64,000 nucleotides of DNA. Origin: Microthrixaceae bacterium (GTDB lineage Bacteria > Actinomycetota > Acidimicrobiia > Acidimicrobiales > DATDAH01). The notes under the pieces were generated by a model. The model was not told the origin of the DNA, did not search any database, and was given only the letters and a program-made list of their open reading frames with translations. How positions within the stretch are numbered: the stretch's first letter is position 1; each line of letters opens with the position of its first letter. A program made the translations under genes and the position numbers. This document shows, piece by piece, positions 9,084 through 17,466 of the stretch. The stretch covers positions 62,001 to 126,000 of the forward strand of contig JACJWK010000002.1 in the NCBI GenBank assembly GCA_020637195.1, given 5' to 3'.

Positions 9084-10340
9084 ATGGCCATGAACGTGAA
9101 GCCGGTGCCCACCCTCGACGAGCGCATCAACGACATCCGCATGCGCACCGCCGAGATCGTCAACGAGGACATCCTGCCCAACGAGCGCCTGCTCTGGCGG
9201 GCGGCGGAGGACAGCAGCTTCACCGAGCACAACGAGGCCCTCGAGCTGCGGGCGGCCGTCAAGGAGCGGGTGAAGCAGGCGGGCCTGTGGGCGCCGCACC
9301 TGCCCGAGGAGTACGGCGGCATGGGGCTCGACTTCCTCGCCCACGCCTACATGAACGAGGTGCTGGCCTACGCCATCGGCGCCGCCTCGCTGTTCGGGGT
9401 CGTCGCGCCCAACAGCGGGAACCAGTCGATCCTCGTGAAGTACGGCACCGAGGAGCAGAAGCAGAAGTGGCTGCTGCCGCTGATCGAGGGCGACCTGGAG
9501 TCGGGCTTCTCGATGACCGAGCCCCACAACCCGGGCTCGGATCCCCGCTCGCTCACCACGTCGGCGGTCGTCGACGGCGACCACTTCGTGATCAACGGCC
9601 ACAAGTGGTTCACGTCGAACGGCATCGACGCGGACTTCTTCATCGTCATGTGCCGGGTCGTCGACCCGAACGCCGAGGACCCGGACCCCCGCAAGGGCCC
9701 GATGGTGCAGATCATCGTCCCGACCGCCACCAAGGGCGTGAACATCGTGCGGGGCATCGGTGTGTGGGGGCGCAAGACCTCGGACCACTGCGAGGTGAAG
9801 TACGAGGACGTGCGGGTGCCGGTGGAGAACGCCCTCGGCCGGGTGGGGGAGGGCCACCAGGCCGCCCAGGACCGCCTCGGCGCCGGTCGCGTGTACCACT
9901 GCATGAACTCGATCGGGCAGATGTGGCGGGCCTTCGACCTCATGGTGGAGCGGGCCCGGTCCCGCGAGGTGCACGGCGGCCTGCTCCAGGACAAGCAGTT
10001 CGTCCAGGGCTTCATCGCCGACTCCTACATGGACATCCAGGCCGCCCGCCTGATGACCATCCACGCCGCCGAGAAGGTCGACGGGGGCATGGCCGCGGCC
10101 CGCACCGACATCTCGGCCATCAAGGTGTTCGTGCCGAACGCCTACACCCGGGTGGTCGACCGGGCCATCCAGGTGTGGGGCGCCGCCGGCGTCTCCAACG
10201 ACCTCCCGTTGTTCGGGATGTACCAGGGCGCCCGCACCCTGCGCATCGCCGACGGCCCCGACGAGGTCCACAAGATCCTCATCGCCAAGAACGTCCTCGG
10301 CCAGTTCGCGAGCGGCGAGGGCTGGGACTTCGGCAACTGA
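9084..10340 (+). CDS. Acyl-CoA dehydrogenase (ACAD10/11-like)
   Basis: A 418-residue FAD enzyme that introduces the alpha-beta double bond in acyl-CoA. The N-terminal helical domain (AGLWAPHLPEEYGGMG) is followed by the FAD/substrate loop FSMTEPHNPGSDPRSL, the middle beta domain with GHKWFTSNGIDADFFIVMCR, and a C-terminal helical domain ending in WGAAGVSNDLPL and RIADGPDEVHK. The GPDEVH ending resembles the ACAD10/ACAD11 branch rather than the EGTNEI-type short-chain enzymes, suggesting long, branched or hydroxylated acyl chains. The ATG at 9084 has a GGGCGAC-like sequence before it. It stands alone on this strand; no electron-transfer flavoprotein gene is adjacent. Confidence 0.93.
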   Translation: MAMNVKPVPTLDERINDIRMRTAEIVNEDILPNERLLWRAAEDSSFTEHNEALELRAAVKERVKQAGLWAPHLPEEYGGMGLDFLAHAYMNEVLAYAIGAASLFGVVAPNSGNQSILVKYGTEEQKQKWLLPLIEGDLESGFSMTEPHNPGSDPRSLTTSAVVDGDHFVINGHKWFTSNGIDADFFIVMCRVVDPNAEDPDPRKGPMVQIIVPTATKGVNIVRGIGVWGRKTSDHCEVKYEDVRVPVENALGRVGEGHQAAQDRLGAGRVYHCMNSIGQMWRAFDLMVERARSREVHGGLLQDKQFVQGFIADSYMDIQAARLMTIHAAEKVDGGMAAARTDISAIKVFVPNAYTRVVDRAIQVWGAAGVSNDLPLFGMYQGARTLRIADGPDEVHKILIAKNVLGQFASGEGWDFGN

Positions 10341-10364
10341 GGCCGCCGGCGCTCGGGTGAGTCG

Positions 10365-10400
10365 TCGACGTCTCTCCCGGTGGCGGCTCGACGTCTCTCC
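10365..10400 (+). repeat. Two direct copies of a 13-bp word, 23 bp period
   Basis: TCGACGTCTCTCC occurs at 10365-10377 and again at 10388-10400, so the starts are 23 bp apart (just over two helical turns). It lies in the 159-bp gap between the acyl-CoA dehydrogenase stop and the DUF1905 start. A tandem binding site for a regulator of the DUF1905 gene is one reading; a chance repeat is the other. Confidence 0.4.
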
Positions 10401-10499
10401 TGGCAGCATCCCGCGCCGACCGAACTCGTGGCGTCGAGGCCGCGATGAACGAAGGGGCCGACGGCCGTCCACCCGGGGGACCGACAACAGGAGTACGCG

Positions 10500-10778
10500 G
10501 TGAGCGCACTGGACCGCACCTTCGAGGCCACCCTCGAGAAGAGCCCCGCCCTGGGCGGGTGGACGTACGTGGTGATGGAGGGATCGGCCGAGTACTTCGG
10601 CACCCGCGGCCTGGTGAAGGTGCGCGGCACCGTCGACGGCCGGCCGTTCCAGAGCTCGTTCATGGCCCTGGGCGACGGCCGCCACAAGCTGCCGGTGAAG
10701 GCCGACCTGCGCCGGGCCATCGCCAAGGAGGCGGGTGACGTCGTGAAGGTCCACCTGACCGAGCGCCTCGACGGCTGA
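10500..10778 (+). CDS. DUF1905 domain protein
   Basis: A 92-residue protein that spans essentially one DUF1905 domain: FEATLEKSPALGGWTYVVM, then GTRGLVKVRGTVDGRPFQSSFMAL, then GRHKLPVKADLRRAIAKEAGD and the closing VKVHLTERLDG. DUF1905 proteins are small beta-barrel proteins of unknown function, often fused or adjacent to YdeI-type proteins; nothing in the sequence suggests catalysis. The GTG at 10500 is supported by AGGAG about 6 nt upstream. It stands as a single-gene unit between a stop and a convergent gene. Confidence 0.85.
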   Translation: MSALDRTFEATLEKSPALGGWTYVVMEGSAEYFGTRGLVKVRGTVDGRPFQSSFMALGDGRHKLPVKADLRRAIAKEAGDVVKVHLTERLDG

Positions 10779-10840
10779 CCGCCGGTCGTCGGGAGGCGGG
10801 CGGGGTCAGCGGCCGAGGCGTTCCACCGACAGGTCGGCGA

Positions 10841-11434
10841 CTACGACGTCATGCCGCCGAGGCCGACGAGGCCCCGGGCCAGCTCGATCTCGCCCATGTG
10901 GCGCAGGCCGTGCTGGTAGTGCCAGCACTCGAAGGCGTCGAGCACGGTGATGCCCTGCGGCCCGGCGCACCGGGCGCTGTAGGTGCTGGCCACCTGCGGC
11001 GGGTAGGGCGGCGCGATCAGCACCCGGGTCAGGTCGGCGGGGTCCATCGTGGCCAGGTGGGCCTCGGTGCGGTCGAACACCGTGCGCTGGTACTCCTTGA
11101 AGGCCTCGAAGTCGCCGAGGCGCTGGTGGACCATCTCCTCCACGGTGCGGTGCTTGCCGTGGTCGTTGATGGTGGGCTGCACCCGCTCGAGCCAGTCCTC
11201 GTTCCACACCGGCAGCTCACCGGTGATCACCATGAACGTGGTGTCCTCCATGTTCGTGTAGTGGAACAGGGAGAAGGCGATGGGCAGCACGCCCTCGCGC
11301 TCGAAGTGGTTGACGTGCTCGGGGCCCATGGTGGACACGGCCTGGTAGTAGAGGCCGTGCATGGTGGCCATCCGCCGCCGGAGGCTGTCGAGCAGGAGCC
11401 CGTCGGGCAGCCCCGTGGTCGTCGCGTCGGTCAT
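10841..11434 (-). CDS. DinB-like four-helix metal protein
   Basis: A 197-residue helical protein resembling the DinB/YfiT superfamily. Candidate metal ligands are His58 (SLFHYTNMED) and the HxxxH pair His175/His179 (YQHGLRHMGEIE), the usual DinB triad arrangement. Superfamily members include mycothiol-dependent transferases and hydrolases in actinobacteria. The segment MHGLYYQAVSTMGPEHVNHF at the start and GDFEAFKEYQRTVFDRTEAH in the middle look family-specific, but no exact function can be given. It starts 1 nt after the stop of the upstream lipoprotein gene, so the two are almost certainly one transcript. Confidence 0.65.
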   Translation of the reverse strand: MTDATTTGLPDGLLLDSLRRRMATMHGLYYQAVSTMGPEHVNHFEREGVLPIAFSLFHYTNMEDTTFMVITGELPVWNEDWLERVQPTINDHGKHRTVEEMVHQRLGDFEAFKEYQRTVFDRTEAHLATMDPADLTRVLIAPPYPPQVASTYSARCAGPQGITVLDAFECWHYQHGLRHMGEIELARGLVGLGGMTS

Positions 11435-11435
11435 C

Positions 11436-12128
11436 TCAGTTCGCCTCCGGGGTCGAGGATTCGAGGTCGCCGATCGTGGCGCCGGGGTCGGCGTCGGCGT
11501 CGCCGATCCGGTCGAGTCGGGCGGTGAAGCCCAGGTAGTCCCACACGATTTGGTCGCCCTCGCGGCGCCGCCGCACCTCGACGGGCAGACCCACGGGGCG
11601 CAGCACGTGGACGCCGTCCTCGTAGGTGGCCACCACCGTGATCGGCGTCGTGTAGTCCATCTCGGCGACGTCGTGGACGCCGTGCTCCTCGGTGCCGTCG
11701 ACCCGCATGTCGTGGATGATCCCGCCGGCGGTGACCACGAGCCGGTCGCCGCACTGCTCGATGCGCTGGATCTTGCCCAGGGCGGGGTGGTCGGGCACGA
11801 CGGCGCCCCCGGCCTCGACCTCGACGACCTGCCAGAGCCCGCCGAGGTCGGGCGCGCCGGCCACGAGCGGCTCGGTGCAGCCGGCCAGGATCGGCGGCGG
11901 CATCGTGTCGCCCCAGCCCCCCTCGGGCGTGAAGGCGACGGGGATGTCGTCGGCGGTCAGGCCCACGGCCGTGGTGGTCGTGGCCGGGCGCTCCGCGGCC
12001 GGTGTGGTCTCGCGCACCGTGACCTCCTCCTCGTCCCCCGGGCCGCAGCCGGCCAGCCCGGCGACGGCGGTGATCGCCGCCACGCCGAGGACCAGCCCGA
12101 GGACGGGGTGGGCGACGACGCGACGCAC
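11436..12128 (-). CDS. Secreted lipoprotein, unknown function
   Basis: A 230-residue protein with a typical lipoprotein signal: VRRVVAHPVLGLVLGVAAI, then a lipobox LAGC with Cys28. After the acylation site comes an acidic/Thr-rich linker (EEEVTVRETTPAAERPATTT) and a beta-rich domain with two further cysteines (ILAGC and RIEQCGDR) that could form a disulfide. I do not recognise the domain; DLGGLWQVVEVEAGG hints at a small beta-barrel. The GTG start at 12128 is set by a strong promoter whose -10 ends 6 nt upstream. The frame remains open beyond it but that part is antisense to the SDR gene. Co-transcribed with the DinB-like gene. Confidence 0.75.
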   Translation of the reverse strand: MRRVVAHPVLGLVLGVAAITAVAGLAGCGPGDEEEVTVRETTPAAERPATTTTAVGLTADDIPVAFTPEGGWGDTMPPPILAGCTEPLVAGAPDLGGLWQVVEVEAGGAVVPDHPALGKIQRIEQCGDRLVVTAGGIIHDMRVDGTEEHGVHDVAEMDYTTPITVVATYEDGVHVLRPVGLPVEVRRRREGDQIVWDYLGFTARLDRIGDADADPGATIGDLESSTPEAN

Positions 12129-12163
12129 TTGCCCAGCGTAAGTAGTGGCACTAGCTTTGTCAA
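12129..12163. promoter_or_regulatory. Overlapping divergent promoters with a central palindrome
   Basis: On the minus strand TTGACA (12163-12158), a 17-bp spacer and TACGCT (12140-12135) form a near-consensus promoter whose predicted start falls at the lipoprotein GTG. On the plus strand TTGCCC (12129-12134), a 17-bp spacer and TAGCTT (12152-12157) point towards the SDR gene. The two overlap almost completely. The perfect palindrome TAGTGGCACTA (12143-12153) sits inside both spacers and could be an operator controlling both directions. The A+T content here is markedly higher than around it. Confidence 0.65.
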
Positions 12164-12207
12164 TTGTCTGAGTCGAGCGTGTCGGGTCGAGCGCGAAGGA
12201 GCCGGCG

Positions 12208-13023
12208 ATGGAGCTGCAGGGACGAGTGGCGGTGGTCACCGGGGCGGCGTCGGGCATCGGCCGGGCCCTCAGCGAGCGCTGCGTCGCCGAGGGCATGTCG
12301 GTGGTCCTGGCCGACATCGAGGGCGACAAGGTGCGGGGCGTGGCCGACGAGCTGGCCGCCGCCGGCGGCACCGTCCACGCCGTCGAGATGGACGTGGCCG
12401 ACTCCGACCAGGTCGAGGCGCTGCGCGACGAGGCGGTCGCCACCTACGGCGCCGTCCACCTGCTGGCCAACAACGCCGGCGTCGGCTCGCCCCGCCCGAA
12501 CGTGTCGACCAGCCCGGCGCTGTGGCGCTGGATCACGGAGGTCAACCTGCTCGGCGTGGCCTACGGCGTCAGCGCCTTCGCCCCGCTGATGGTCGAGCAG
12601 GGCGAGGGCCACATCGTGAACACCGCCTCGGAGGCGGGCCTGACCCCGTCACCCCTCCTCGGCGCCTACCACGCCACCAAGTACGCGGTCGTGGGCCTGT
12701 CCGAGTCGCTGGCCCTCGAGCTGAACGGCACCGGCGTCGGCGTGTCCTGCCTCTGCCCCGAGCTCGTCGACACCCTGGTGTTCGAGTCCACCCGCAACGC
12801 CCCGGCCGACCTCGGCCTCGGCGACCCACCGCCGGTCGACATCCACCAGGTCGAGCAGTGGATGCAGACCGTGGCCATGGACCCGGCCGACGTCGCCGCC
12901 CAGGTGGTCTACGCGGTCAAGGCCGGGCGCTTCTGGGTGCTCACCCACCAGTCCACCCTCGACCGCGTCAAGCGCCGCAACGCCGACCTCGAGGCCGGCC
13001 GCGTGCCGAGGGGCGTCCGATGA
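12208..13023 (+). CDS. SDR family NAD(P)-dependent oxidoreductase
   Basis: A 271-residue classical short-chain dehydrogenase. The dinucleotide motif TGAASGIG is at about 11-18, NNAG near 90, the catalytic serine region TASEAGLTPS near 140, and YHATKYA (Tyr-x3-Lys) near 155. The length, about 20 residues longer than minimal SDRs, and an internal CLCPELVDTL segment place it among SDRs acting on bulky hydrophobic alcohols, though the substrate is unknown. AAGGAG 8-10 nt upstream supports the ATG. It is the first gene of a + strand operon: the next ORF overlaps its stop by 4 bp (ATGA). Confidence 0.92.
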   Translation: MELQGRVAVVTGAASGIGRALSERCVAEGMSVVLADIEGDKVRGVADELAAAGGTVHAVEMDVADSDQVEALRDEAVATYGAVHLLANNAGVGSPRPNVSTSPALWRWITEVNLLGVAYGVSAFAPLMVEQGEGHIVNTASEAGLTPSPLLGAYHATKYAVVGLSESLALELNGTGVGVSCLCPELVDTLVFESTRNAPADLGLGDPPPVDIHQVEQWMQTVAMDPADVAAQVVYAVKAGRFWVLTHQSTLDRVKRRNADLEAGRVPRGVR

Positions 13024-13766
13024 GCGAGCGCCGGGGGCCGGGCTACGGCGAGCCGAACTGGGAGATGATCGGCCGCTGGTTCGAGCTGGCACCGGAGCAG
13101 GACACCCCCTTCTGGGCGGTCAACCTCATGAAGTACCGGGAGCGGGCGGACTACGGTACCGAGGGCGACCAGGGCCGCACGGGCCGCGAGGCCGACGACG
13201 CCTACACGCCCTTCGGGCCCCTCGCCGAGATCGGCGCCATGATCGCCTTCGCCGGCGACGTGGTCGACCAGCGGGGGAGCGACCCCACGTGGGACCGGAT
13301 CGGCATCGTCCGCTACCCGCACCGGGCCGGCTTCTTCGCCATGCAGCAGCGCGACGACTTCAAGGAGCAGCACGTCCACAAGGAGGCGGGCCTGGCGGCG
13401 ACGATCGTCTTGTCGTGCCTGCCCGTCGAGGGCGCGCCGCTGACCCCCACTCCCGCGGGCGGCACCGTCGTGCTGCGGGTCCGCCGCTTCGCCGGTGACG
13501 CCCCCGACCCCTCGATCCACGAGTCCCGGCCCGAAGGGGTCACGCCGCTGAGCCGGTTCGCCGTCGAGGGCGTGATCGTGGGCGACGCCCGCACCTGGGA
13601 CGAGGTCCGCTTCGACCACGTGGCCGACGGCGCCGACACCGAGGCCCTCCTCGACCTCACCGGCGCCGAGGAGGGCTTCGCCATGGTCGTGGCCCCGACC
13701 GTGGCCTACGACCGGTTGGCCGAGTCGGTGCTCACCGCCGCCGAGGCCCCGAAGCGGGAGGCCTGA
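13020..13766 (+). CDS. Conserved hypothetical protein, dimeric alpha/beta-barrel (DUF1330/EthD-like)
   Basis: A 248-residue soluble protein. TPFWAVNLMKYRERADY resembles the opening beta strand and helix of DUF1330/ABM-type ferredoxin-like barrels, which usually dimerise around a small hydrophobic ligand; a repeat of this layout seems to follow in the second half (GTVVLRVRRFAGDAPD... RFAVEGVIVGDARTWDEVRFD), suggesting two fused barrel units. The role is unknown. Its ATG overlaps the SDR stop in ATGA and the dehalogenase gene starts 2 bp after its stop, so the three are translationally linked and probably act on the same compound. Confidence 0.6.
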   Translation: MSERRGPGYGEPNWEMIGRWFELAPEQDTPFWAVNLMKYRERADYGTEGDQGRTGREADDAYTPFGPLAEIGAMIAFAGDVVDQRGSDPTWDRIGIVRYPHRAGFFAMQQRDDFKEQHVHKEAGLAATIVLSCLPVEGAPLTPTPAGGTVVLRVRRFAGDAPDPSIHESRPEGVTPLSRFAVEGVIVGDARTWDEVRFDHVADGADTEALLDLTGAEEGFAMVVAPTVAYDRLAESVLTAAEAPKREA

Positions 13767-13768
13767 GC

Positions 13769-14674
13769 ATGGAGGTCCTGCGCACCCCCGACGAGCGCTT
13801 CGCGGGGCTCCCCGACTGGGACTTCGCCCCGCACTACCGCACGGTCACCGCCGCCGACGGCACCGAGCTGCGCTTCCACTTCGTCGACGAGGGCCCGCGC
13901 GACGCGGCGCCGATCCTGTTGCTGCACGGCAACCCGTCGTGGTCCTACCTGCACCGCCACATGGTCCGGGGTCTCGCCGACCTCGGCCACCGGGTGCTCG
14001 CCCTCGACCTCATGGGCATGGGCCGCTCGGACAAGCCCGCTGCCCGCTCGGACTACACGCTCGCCGGCCACGTCGACTGGATGGGCCAGTGGCTCGAGGC
14101 CGAGGACCTCACCGGCGTCACCCTCTACTGCCAGGACTGGGGCGGGCTCACCGGCCTCCAGCTCCTGCCCGACCACGGCGACCGCTTCGACCGGGTCCTC
14201 GCCTCCAACACCGGCATCCCCGTCGGTGAGGGCGTCAACCGGTTCATGCAGCAGTGGCTGGACTTCAGCCAGAGCGTCTCCGAGCTACCCATCGGGTCGC
14301 TCGTCGCCGGCGGGACGAGCCGGGACCTCTCGCCCGAGGAGCAGGCCGCCTACGACGCGCCGTTCCCGGACGGCACCTACCAGGCGTCGCCGCTGCAGTT
14401 CCCGCTGCTGATCCCGCTCCAGCCCGACAACCCGGGCGTGCCCCAGAGCAAGGCCACGTGGGCCTACCTCGCCACCTGGGAGAAGCCCTTCCTCACGGTC
14501 TTCGGCTCCGAGGACGCCATCGCCTACCAGGCCGGCGCCCACCGCCGGTTCCAGGATGTCGTGCCGGGCGCCCAGGGCCAGCCGCACGAGGTCATCGCGG
14601 GCGCCGACCACTTCATCCAGGAGGACGCCTCGCCGCGGCTGGTCGAGATCCTGCATTCCTTCGCCGGCGGCTGA
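13769..14674 (+). CDS. Haloalkane dehalogenase (HLD-I, DhlA/DhmA-like)
   Basis: A 301-residue alpha/beta hydrolase. LLLHGNPSWSYLHRH (51-65) gives the HGNP oxyanion region, CQDWGG (121-126) the nucleophile Asp123 with the halide-binding Trp124, FGSED (245-249) the acid Asp249, and GADHFIQED (278-286) the base His281. The residue spacing is nearly the same as DhlA (Asp124, Asp260, His289), and the opening MEVLRTPDERFAGLPDW resembles mycobacterial DhmA-type enzymes, so subfamily HLD-I fits. It hydrolyses carbon-halogen bonds of haloalkanes to alcohols in the cytoplasm; epoxide hydrolases are excluded by the QDW nucleophile elbow and lack of the two lid tyrosines in place, though I cannot prove this. 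Third gene of the SDR operon. Confidence 0.88.
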   Translation: MEVLRTPDERFAGLPDWDFAPHYRTVTAADGTELRFHFVDEGPRDAAPILLLHGNPSWSYLHRHMVRGLADLGHRVLALDLMGMGRSDKPAARSDYTLAGHVDWMGQWLEAEDLTGVTLYCQDWGGLTGLQLLPDHGDRFDRVLASNTGIPVGEGVNRFMQQWLDFSQSVSELPIGSLVAGGTSRDLSPEEQAAYDAPFPDGTYQASPLQFPLLIPLQPDNPGVPQSKATWAYLATWEKPFLTVFGSEDAIAYQAGAHRRFQDVVPGAQGQPHEVIAGADHFIQEDASPRLVEILHSFAGG

Positions 14675-14698
14675 CGGGGCTCCGGTAGCGTCGCCGCC

Positions 14699-15385
14699 AT
14701 GAGCGAGGGCGACCTGGTCCACACCGCGAGCGAGGGCGGGATCACCACCCTCACCATGGACGACGGCAAGGTGAACGCGCTGTCGCCGGCGATGCAGCAG
14801 GCCGTCCACGCCGGTCTCGACCGGGCCGAGGCCGCCGGCGACGCCGTGATCCTCACCGGCCGCGAGGGTCGGTTCTCGGCCGGTTTCGATCTGAGCCTCA
14901 CCGGTGACCCGGACGCGTTCGTGGACCAGGTGCGCACCGGCTTCGAGCTCTGCGAGCGGGTGCTGGCCTTCCCGAACCCGGTCGTCATCGCGGCGACCGG
15001 CCACGCCATCGCCGGCGGGCTCTTCCTGCTGCTCTGCGGCGACTACCGCCTCGCCGCTGAGGGGCCGTTCAAGTTCACCGCCAACGAGGTGGCCATCGGC
15101 CTGCCGATCCCGACGGCGGCGGTGGAGATCTGCCGCCAGCGCCTCAGCCCGGCGGCCTTCGCCCGGGCCATCCCGATCGCCGAGGTGTTCACGGTCGGCG
15201 ACGTGGTCGCGGCCGGCGTGGTCGAGCGGGTCGTTCCGGCGGGGGAGCTGGCCGAAGCCGCGCACGAGGTCGCGGCGCGCTGCGCCGCCTACGACCGCAA
15301 CGCCCACCAGATCGCGAAGCAGCGCACCCGCGGCCCGGCGCTCGCCGCCATCCGCGCCGCGGTCGAGGCCGAGTTCCCGGGCTGA
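14699..15385 (+). CDS. Crotonase (enoyl-CoA hydratase/isomerase) family protein
   Basis: A 228-residue crotonase, slightly shorter than the usual 255-265. Oxyanion-hole blocks are GREGRFSAGFDL near 56-67 and GHAIAGGLFLLLCGDYRLAA near 100-120, followed by NEVAIGLPIPTAAVEI. The position that carries a catalytic Glu in hydratases is hydrophobic or Pro here, so isomerase, hydrolase or another CoA reaction is as likely as hydration. The ATG follows TAGCGT (14686-14691) with a 7-nt gap, giving it its own leaderless promoter although it lies 24 bp after the dehalogenase. Confidence 0.88.
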   Translation: MSEGDLVHTASEGGITTLTMDDGKVNALSPAMQQAVHAGLDRAEAAGDAVILTGREGRFSAGFDLSLTGDPDAFVDQVRTGFELCERVLAFPNPVVIAATGHAIAGGLFLLLCGDYRLAAEGPFKFTANEVAIGLPIPTAAVEICRQRLSPAAFARAIPIAEVFTVGDVVAAGVVERVVPAGELAEAAHEVAARCAAYDRNAHQIAKQRTRGPALAAIRAAVEAEFPG

Positions 15386-15419
15386 CCGCAACCTCTGGCG
15401 TCGGCGGCACCGAAGGAGC

Positions 15420-16547
15420 ATGCTCACCTGGTGGGGGTCGCGCTGACGCCCCGCCCGGTGGCGGGATCGGTCGACGAGTTGCTGGAGGGGGTGACCCGGC
15501 GTGAGCCGTGGGCGCCGGCCGCCTCGCGCTCGACCACGGCCTTGAGCGGGTGTATCACGGCGAGTCACCGCCGTCAAGCACCTGCATGCTCGCACGTTGC
15601 CGCGCTGTCGGCCGGGCCACGCACGCCGACGCTGGCCGTGCCCACCGGCGACATCAGGGCGGTTCGCCTGTTGCGGGTTGCGCCGCCGCGGCCCTGCTCC
15701 GCGTTAAGGCCGGCCATGACGTGGGCCTCGACCACATCGACCATGCGGTCGTCGCGTGCTTCCAGCAGCGATGGCTTAACGGCTGGGCGCGCCGTCCTGC
15801 TCGACGCTGCGGACGGGGCGACCCGGCTGGCGTCGACCGGCGACCGACCGTTCAACGGGTCGGAGGCGCACCTGGCCTTCACGACGGCATCGCCGCGTAC
15901 CAGCCTCGGCGACGGGGCTGGGAGGACGACCCGACCGCCGTGCTCCGCCTCGACCTTCCCGCCGGGTCAGCTCGACGATCGGCAGCCCTGGACGAGGTGT
16001 TCACCGGGGGCCGAGCCTGTCACCGAGGTGAGGCGCCGTCGTGCTCTCCGACGCCGACGGCCCATCGCCGCCGATGGCTGGACGGTTCGAGCGGCGCCGG
16101 CCGCGGCGGCTGACGGCAGCCGTCGGCGGCGCTTCTGGCGCGATGTGCATGCCGCTGGCCGACGCCCTGGCGCTTCACGCCCTCGTGCTTCCCCGGCATT
16201 GGTATGACTGGAAGAACGGAAACATCGTGGCCCGCCCGACGGCGGCGGGTCGTGCTCATCGATCTGGGTGTACCTGGGGCGGGCCCGGTATGTGCACGAG
16301 CTGCTGTGTACTCGCCCTCCAGATCGTGGCTGTCGTCCTCCTGCAGGCCGGTCAAGAGGACGCGATCGTTCGAGTTCCGGAACCGCGCTCGAATCGGCCG
16401 GACCGACACCGCCGACGGTGGGCCCGCCAGCTCACCCTCGCCCTGCTCGGCACGGTCGTGCAGTTCGGGTGGGAGAAGGCCCTCGGCGACGACGCCGAGC
16501 TGGGCTGGTGGTGCGACCGGGCCGCCGAGGGCCTCGCCGCGCTCTGA
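15420..16547 (+). pseudogene. Broken aminoglycoside-phosphotransferase-like kinase gene
   Basis: Pieces of one protein appear in shifting + frames: VGVALTPRPVAGSVDELLEG at 15431, VLPRHWYDWKNGN near 16180 (matching the family HGDWKMGN catalytic/Mg segment), VVLIDLGVPGAGPVC near 16250 (matching VLIDW..PG), and an intact C-terminus TLALLGTVVQFGWEKAL ending in a normal TGA at 16547. Together they spell a kinase of the APH/CHK fold common next to SCO6745-type genes. At least six frame changes are needed between 15450 and 16425, plus many substitutions, whereas the last 40 codons are clean. GAAGGAG precedes the 5' end. Either a decayed gene or low-quality sequence; the abrupt return to clean frame favours the latter. 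Confidence 0.6.
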
Positions 16548-17450
16548 TCAGGCGCGGCGGTCGCGGGCGGCGGGCATCCAGTTGGGGCCGGCGGTGATGT
16601 CGATGCGGGCGAGCAGGGCGTCGCCCACGGGCTCGACCACGTCGAGGAACGCCCGGGTGCGCTCCGCGCCGAGGTGCCGCCAGGCGCGGCTGCACAGGTC
16701 GTCGAGACGGTCCTCCAGGGCCTGGCGGTAGTCGATGCCCGCCCGCGTGATCGCACCACCCTCGGCGAGCCCGCGTCGCTCGAGCTGGGTCAACGCCTTC
16801 TCGAGGGCTGGGTCGTCGGCGCCGCGGCTGCGGGCCACCCAGTGGTCCTCGTAGGCCCGCCACGCACCGTCGAGCACACCGGCCATGTCGCCGCTGAGGT
16901 CCTCGGCGATCTGCACCGCCCAGTGGGTGTCGCCACGCCACTCGCGGATGGCGTTGACCGCCAGCCAGGCCGACAGCAGGGGCTCGTCGGCCGGCCGGGG
17001 CCACGCCCGGTGCGCCGCGAACAGGGACCGGGCTCCGAGCGGCAACGAGTCGACCGCCGCCCACAGCGGCCCGGCGAGCTCGGCGAGCCCGTCGCAGCAG
17101 GACGGTGCGTAGCGGCGCAGGCCGGCCACCACCGCCTCGTCGCGCACGCGGGCGGTCTCCGCGAACGTGGTGTGCTCGCGGCAGAGGTCGAGCGACACGG
17201 CGACGAAGTCGGGGTGGATGGAGTAGAAGGCCGCGGTCACGACGTCGTTGCCCGCCCCGCCGAGCGGCGCCCCGCGGGAGGCGACGTAGTAGCCGAGGCC
17301 GTCGGGCACGCCGAGGCCCGCGTAGGCGGCGATCGCGTCCGGGTCCCAGTAGATCCAGCCGATCAGGCGGTGCGAGGCGCGGGCGGCCCGGCGGCTCAGC
17401 TCCCGCCACTCGAGATCGTCGGCGGCGGGGGTGTCGGAGGGGGCGCCCAT
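16548..17450 (-). CDS. SCO6745-like protein
   Basis: A 300-residue protein of an actinobacterial family (SCO6745/SalK-like). The start block RRAARASHRLIGWIYWDP and the segment GYYVASRGAPLGGAGNDVVTAAFYSIHPD are the family hallmark; helices dominate the rest and there is no membrane segment. Function is unknown. An in-frame GTG exists at 17459, but the ATG at 17450 lies 7 nt after TAGGGT (17463-17458), so the shorter start is chosen. The gene is convergent with the broken kinase, the two stops being adjacent. Confidence 0.8.
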   Translation of the reverse strand: MGAPSDTPAADDLEWRELSRRAARASHRLIGWIYWDPDAIAAYAGLGVPDGLGYYVASRGAPLGGAGNDVVTAAFYSIHPDFVAVSLDLCREHTTFAETARVRDEAVVAGLRRYAPSCCDGLAELAGPLWAAVDSLPLGARSLFAAHRAWPRPADEPLLSAWLAVNAIREWRGDTHWAVQIAEDLSGDMAGVLDGAWRAYEDHWVARSRGADDPALEKALTQLERRGLAEGGAITRAGIDYRQALEDRLDDLCSRAWRHLGAERTRAFLDVVEPVGDALLARIDITAGPNWMPAARDRRA

Positions 17451-17466
17451 CGCCGCCACCCTAGGT

